Source: Mantamonas sphyraenae (taxonomy: Eukaryota > CRuMs > Mantamonadidae). From it: 64,000 nucleotides of DNA. Location of the stretch: assembly GCA_026936335.1 (NCBI GenBank), contig JAPMXV010000045.1, positions 186,001-250,000 of the forward strand. Direction: 5' to 3'. Position 1 is the first letter of the stretch. Each line of letters begins with the position of its first letter. The position numbers and the translations under genes were made by a program. This document shows, piece by piece, positions 63,316 to 64,000 of this stretch. The notes beneath the pieces are model-generated. The model ran no database searches. It worked only from the letters and a program-made list of their open reading frames with translations, and had not been told where the DNA came from.

Positions 63316-64000
63316 GGCCGTCGCGACGGTGCGCCAGCACGGCAAGCACGTCTTGCGGATTCAGTCCGCGAGTCTCGAGCTCTGCTGTGTCACGCAATTC
63401 CCGCAGCGCTGCCGTATCCATACCAAACACAAGCAACAAACGATCGATGCGCTCCACCAACACTGACGATCCCTCTTGCCCTGCCGTCCCAAAGAAGTCC
63501 TGCAGCTCGGCCCAGTCCTTCTCCAGTGCCCCGACGTCCTCCTGTTCGATCCACCGTGTCTTGTGCTCGCCTCCACCCAGAGCTGCCGGCGAGTCTGTCA
63601 GCACCCGTTCGAACGCCATGATCATCTGTCTGTGCAGCAAGGCGGCTATACGTTCCACACCGCGATCTGTGCACGCCATCACCACACCGTCCCACACCAC
63701 GTTCAGATGTTCCAGAACCTCGCGCACACGCATCCCTTTGGATACTGAGGGTACGTAGAGACGCGTGAGCAGTGGTTTGCGCAGCACGTACCACACAATG
63801 TAGGAGCACAGGTTGTTTGACAACAGCTCCTCCCAGCCCACAATGGCTCGGTGACACGCCTCCACAACCTCCACATTGTCTGCGTGGCCTTTTGTAGCGT
63901 CGTGGCTGTCTTCCACCAGCTGTGCGAGCCCGTCCGCCATGAATTGCAGATTTGTCAGCCGTTGTCCCAACTCCTCCAAATCCACAGCCCCGAGCAGCGC
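63305..64000 (-). CDS. MUN (Munc13-homology)-like protein, partial at right edge
   Basis: The frame is open from the stop at 63305 to the window edge, 231 residues, so the N-terminus lies beyond. The segment is all-helical. A block L-x-V-V-W-D-G-V-V-M-A-C followed by R-I-A-A-L-L-H-R-Q-M, a D-V-G-A-L-E-K-D-W-A-E-L-Q-D-F-F-G-T-A-G motif and a VERIDRLLLVFGM helix resemble the C-terminal MHD2 part of plant-type Munc13-like (DUF810) and UNC13/BAIAP3 proteins, which act in vesicle tethering and exocytosis. The match is by pattern only. Its 3' coding end overlaps RPA12 by 11 bp. An uncharacterised helical protein is the alternative. Confidence 0.55.
   Translation of the reverse strand, partial: ALLGAVDLEELGQRLTNLQFMADGLAQLVEDSHDATKGHADNVEVVEACHRAIVGWEELLSNNLCSYIVWYVLRKPLLTRLYVPSVSKGMRVREVLEHLNVVWDGVVMACTDRGVERIAALLHRQMIMAFERVLTDSPAALGGGEHKTRWIEQEDVGALEKDWAELQDFFGTAGQEGSSVLVERIDRLLLVFGMDTAALRELRDTAELETRGLNPQDVLAVLAHRRDGLRN

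Noticed and set aside
1-64000. Bacterial or viral origin, operons, tRNA or rRNA genes
   Set aside because: Spliceosomal introns and eukaryote-specific genes throughout; no cloverleaf or rRNA-like sequence noticed on reading, although no dedicated scan could be run.

Overview
The window is nuclear DNA of a unicellular, flagellated eukaryote. Genes contain short GT-AG introns, and the products are eukaryote-specific: proteasome beta-1, exosome RRP4, gamma-tubulin complex GCP3, cullin-4, RNA polymerase I RPA12, and complex I and III subunits. EFHC1-type DM10 and DZIP1-type proteins imply a cilium. A giant RasGEF with kelch repeats and an ACAP-type ArfGAP point towards an opisthokont, apusomonad or amoebozoan relative rather than a plant or ciliate; I cannot name the species. 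The DNA is G+C-rich and extremely compact: 25 protein genes in 64 kb, intergenic gaps mostly 10-150 bp, and one pair of coding regions that overlap tail to tail.

Layout. 1-3812: three tandem minus-strand copies of an unrecognised single-pass glycoprotein; the last runs off the left edge. 3938-6075: DM10/EF-hand axonemal protein (EFHC1). 6158-6788: small unknown protein with a possible myristoylation signal. 7079-8268: proteasome PSMB6. 8379-10865: KCTD9-like BTB/pentapeptide protein. 10876-13302 and 13370-14320: LRR and ankyrin proteins. 14340-15484: RRP4. 15557-18439: GCP3. 18459-19860: DSCC1. 19940-20878: LamG-like protein. 21018-22521: lysophospholipid acyltransferase. 22544-23157: NDUFA1. 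23252-27613: DZIP1. 27712-41203: 4,454-residue kelch/coiled-coil/RasGEF protein with eleven near-identical 63-residue repeats. 41214-41842: UQCRH. 41898-45062: CUL4. 45137-46243: TVP38/TMEM64. 46277-47404: AIR/ZCCHC7-like zinc-knuckle protein. 47454-60220: 4,065-residue LamG/IPT/Ig-repeat polytopic surface protein. 60273-62786: ACAP ArfGAP. 62941-63315: RPA12. 63305 to the right edge: MUN-like protein. I saw no tRNA, rRNA, transposon or CRISPR array.

Themes. Cilium and cytoskeleton (EFHC1, DZIP1, GCP3), ubiquitin/proteasome (CUL4, PSMB6, KCTD9 and three proteins with an F-box-like tail), nuclear RNA surveillance (RRP4, AIR-like), small GTPase control (RasGEF, ArfGAP) and two respiratory-chain subunits. 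Neighbours do not form operons, but many are divergent pairs with 33-154 bp between start codons.

Most notable. (1) The LRR, ankyrin and LamG proteins lie within 10 kb and appear to share a C-terminal module of about 50 residues ending in an F-box-like P-x-E helix. This is the best candidate for something undescribed. (2) The giant kelch-RasGEF has a coiled coil whose repeat unit is exactly nine heptads. (3) The 4,065-residue surface protein carries about 17 Ig-like repeats in front of a polytopic membrane domain. (4) GCP3 and DSCC1 each need a one-base shift at a short homopolymer to read through. Intron models throughout are supported by a recurring CTGAC branch-point motif and CACACAG-type 3' splice sites.
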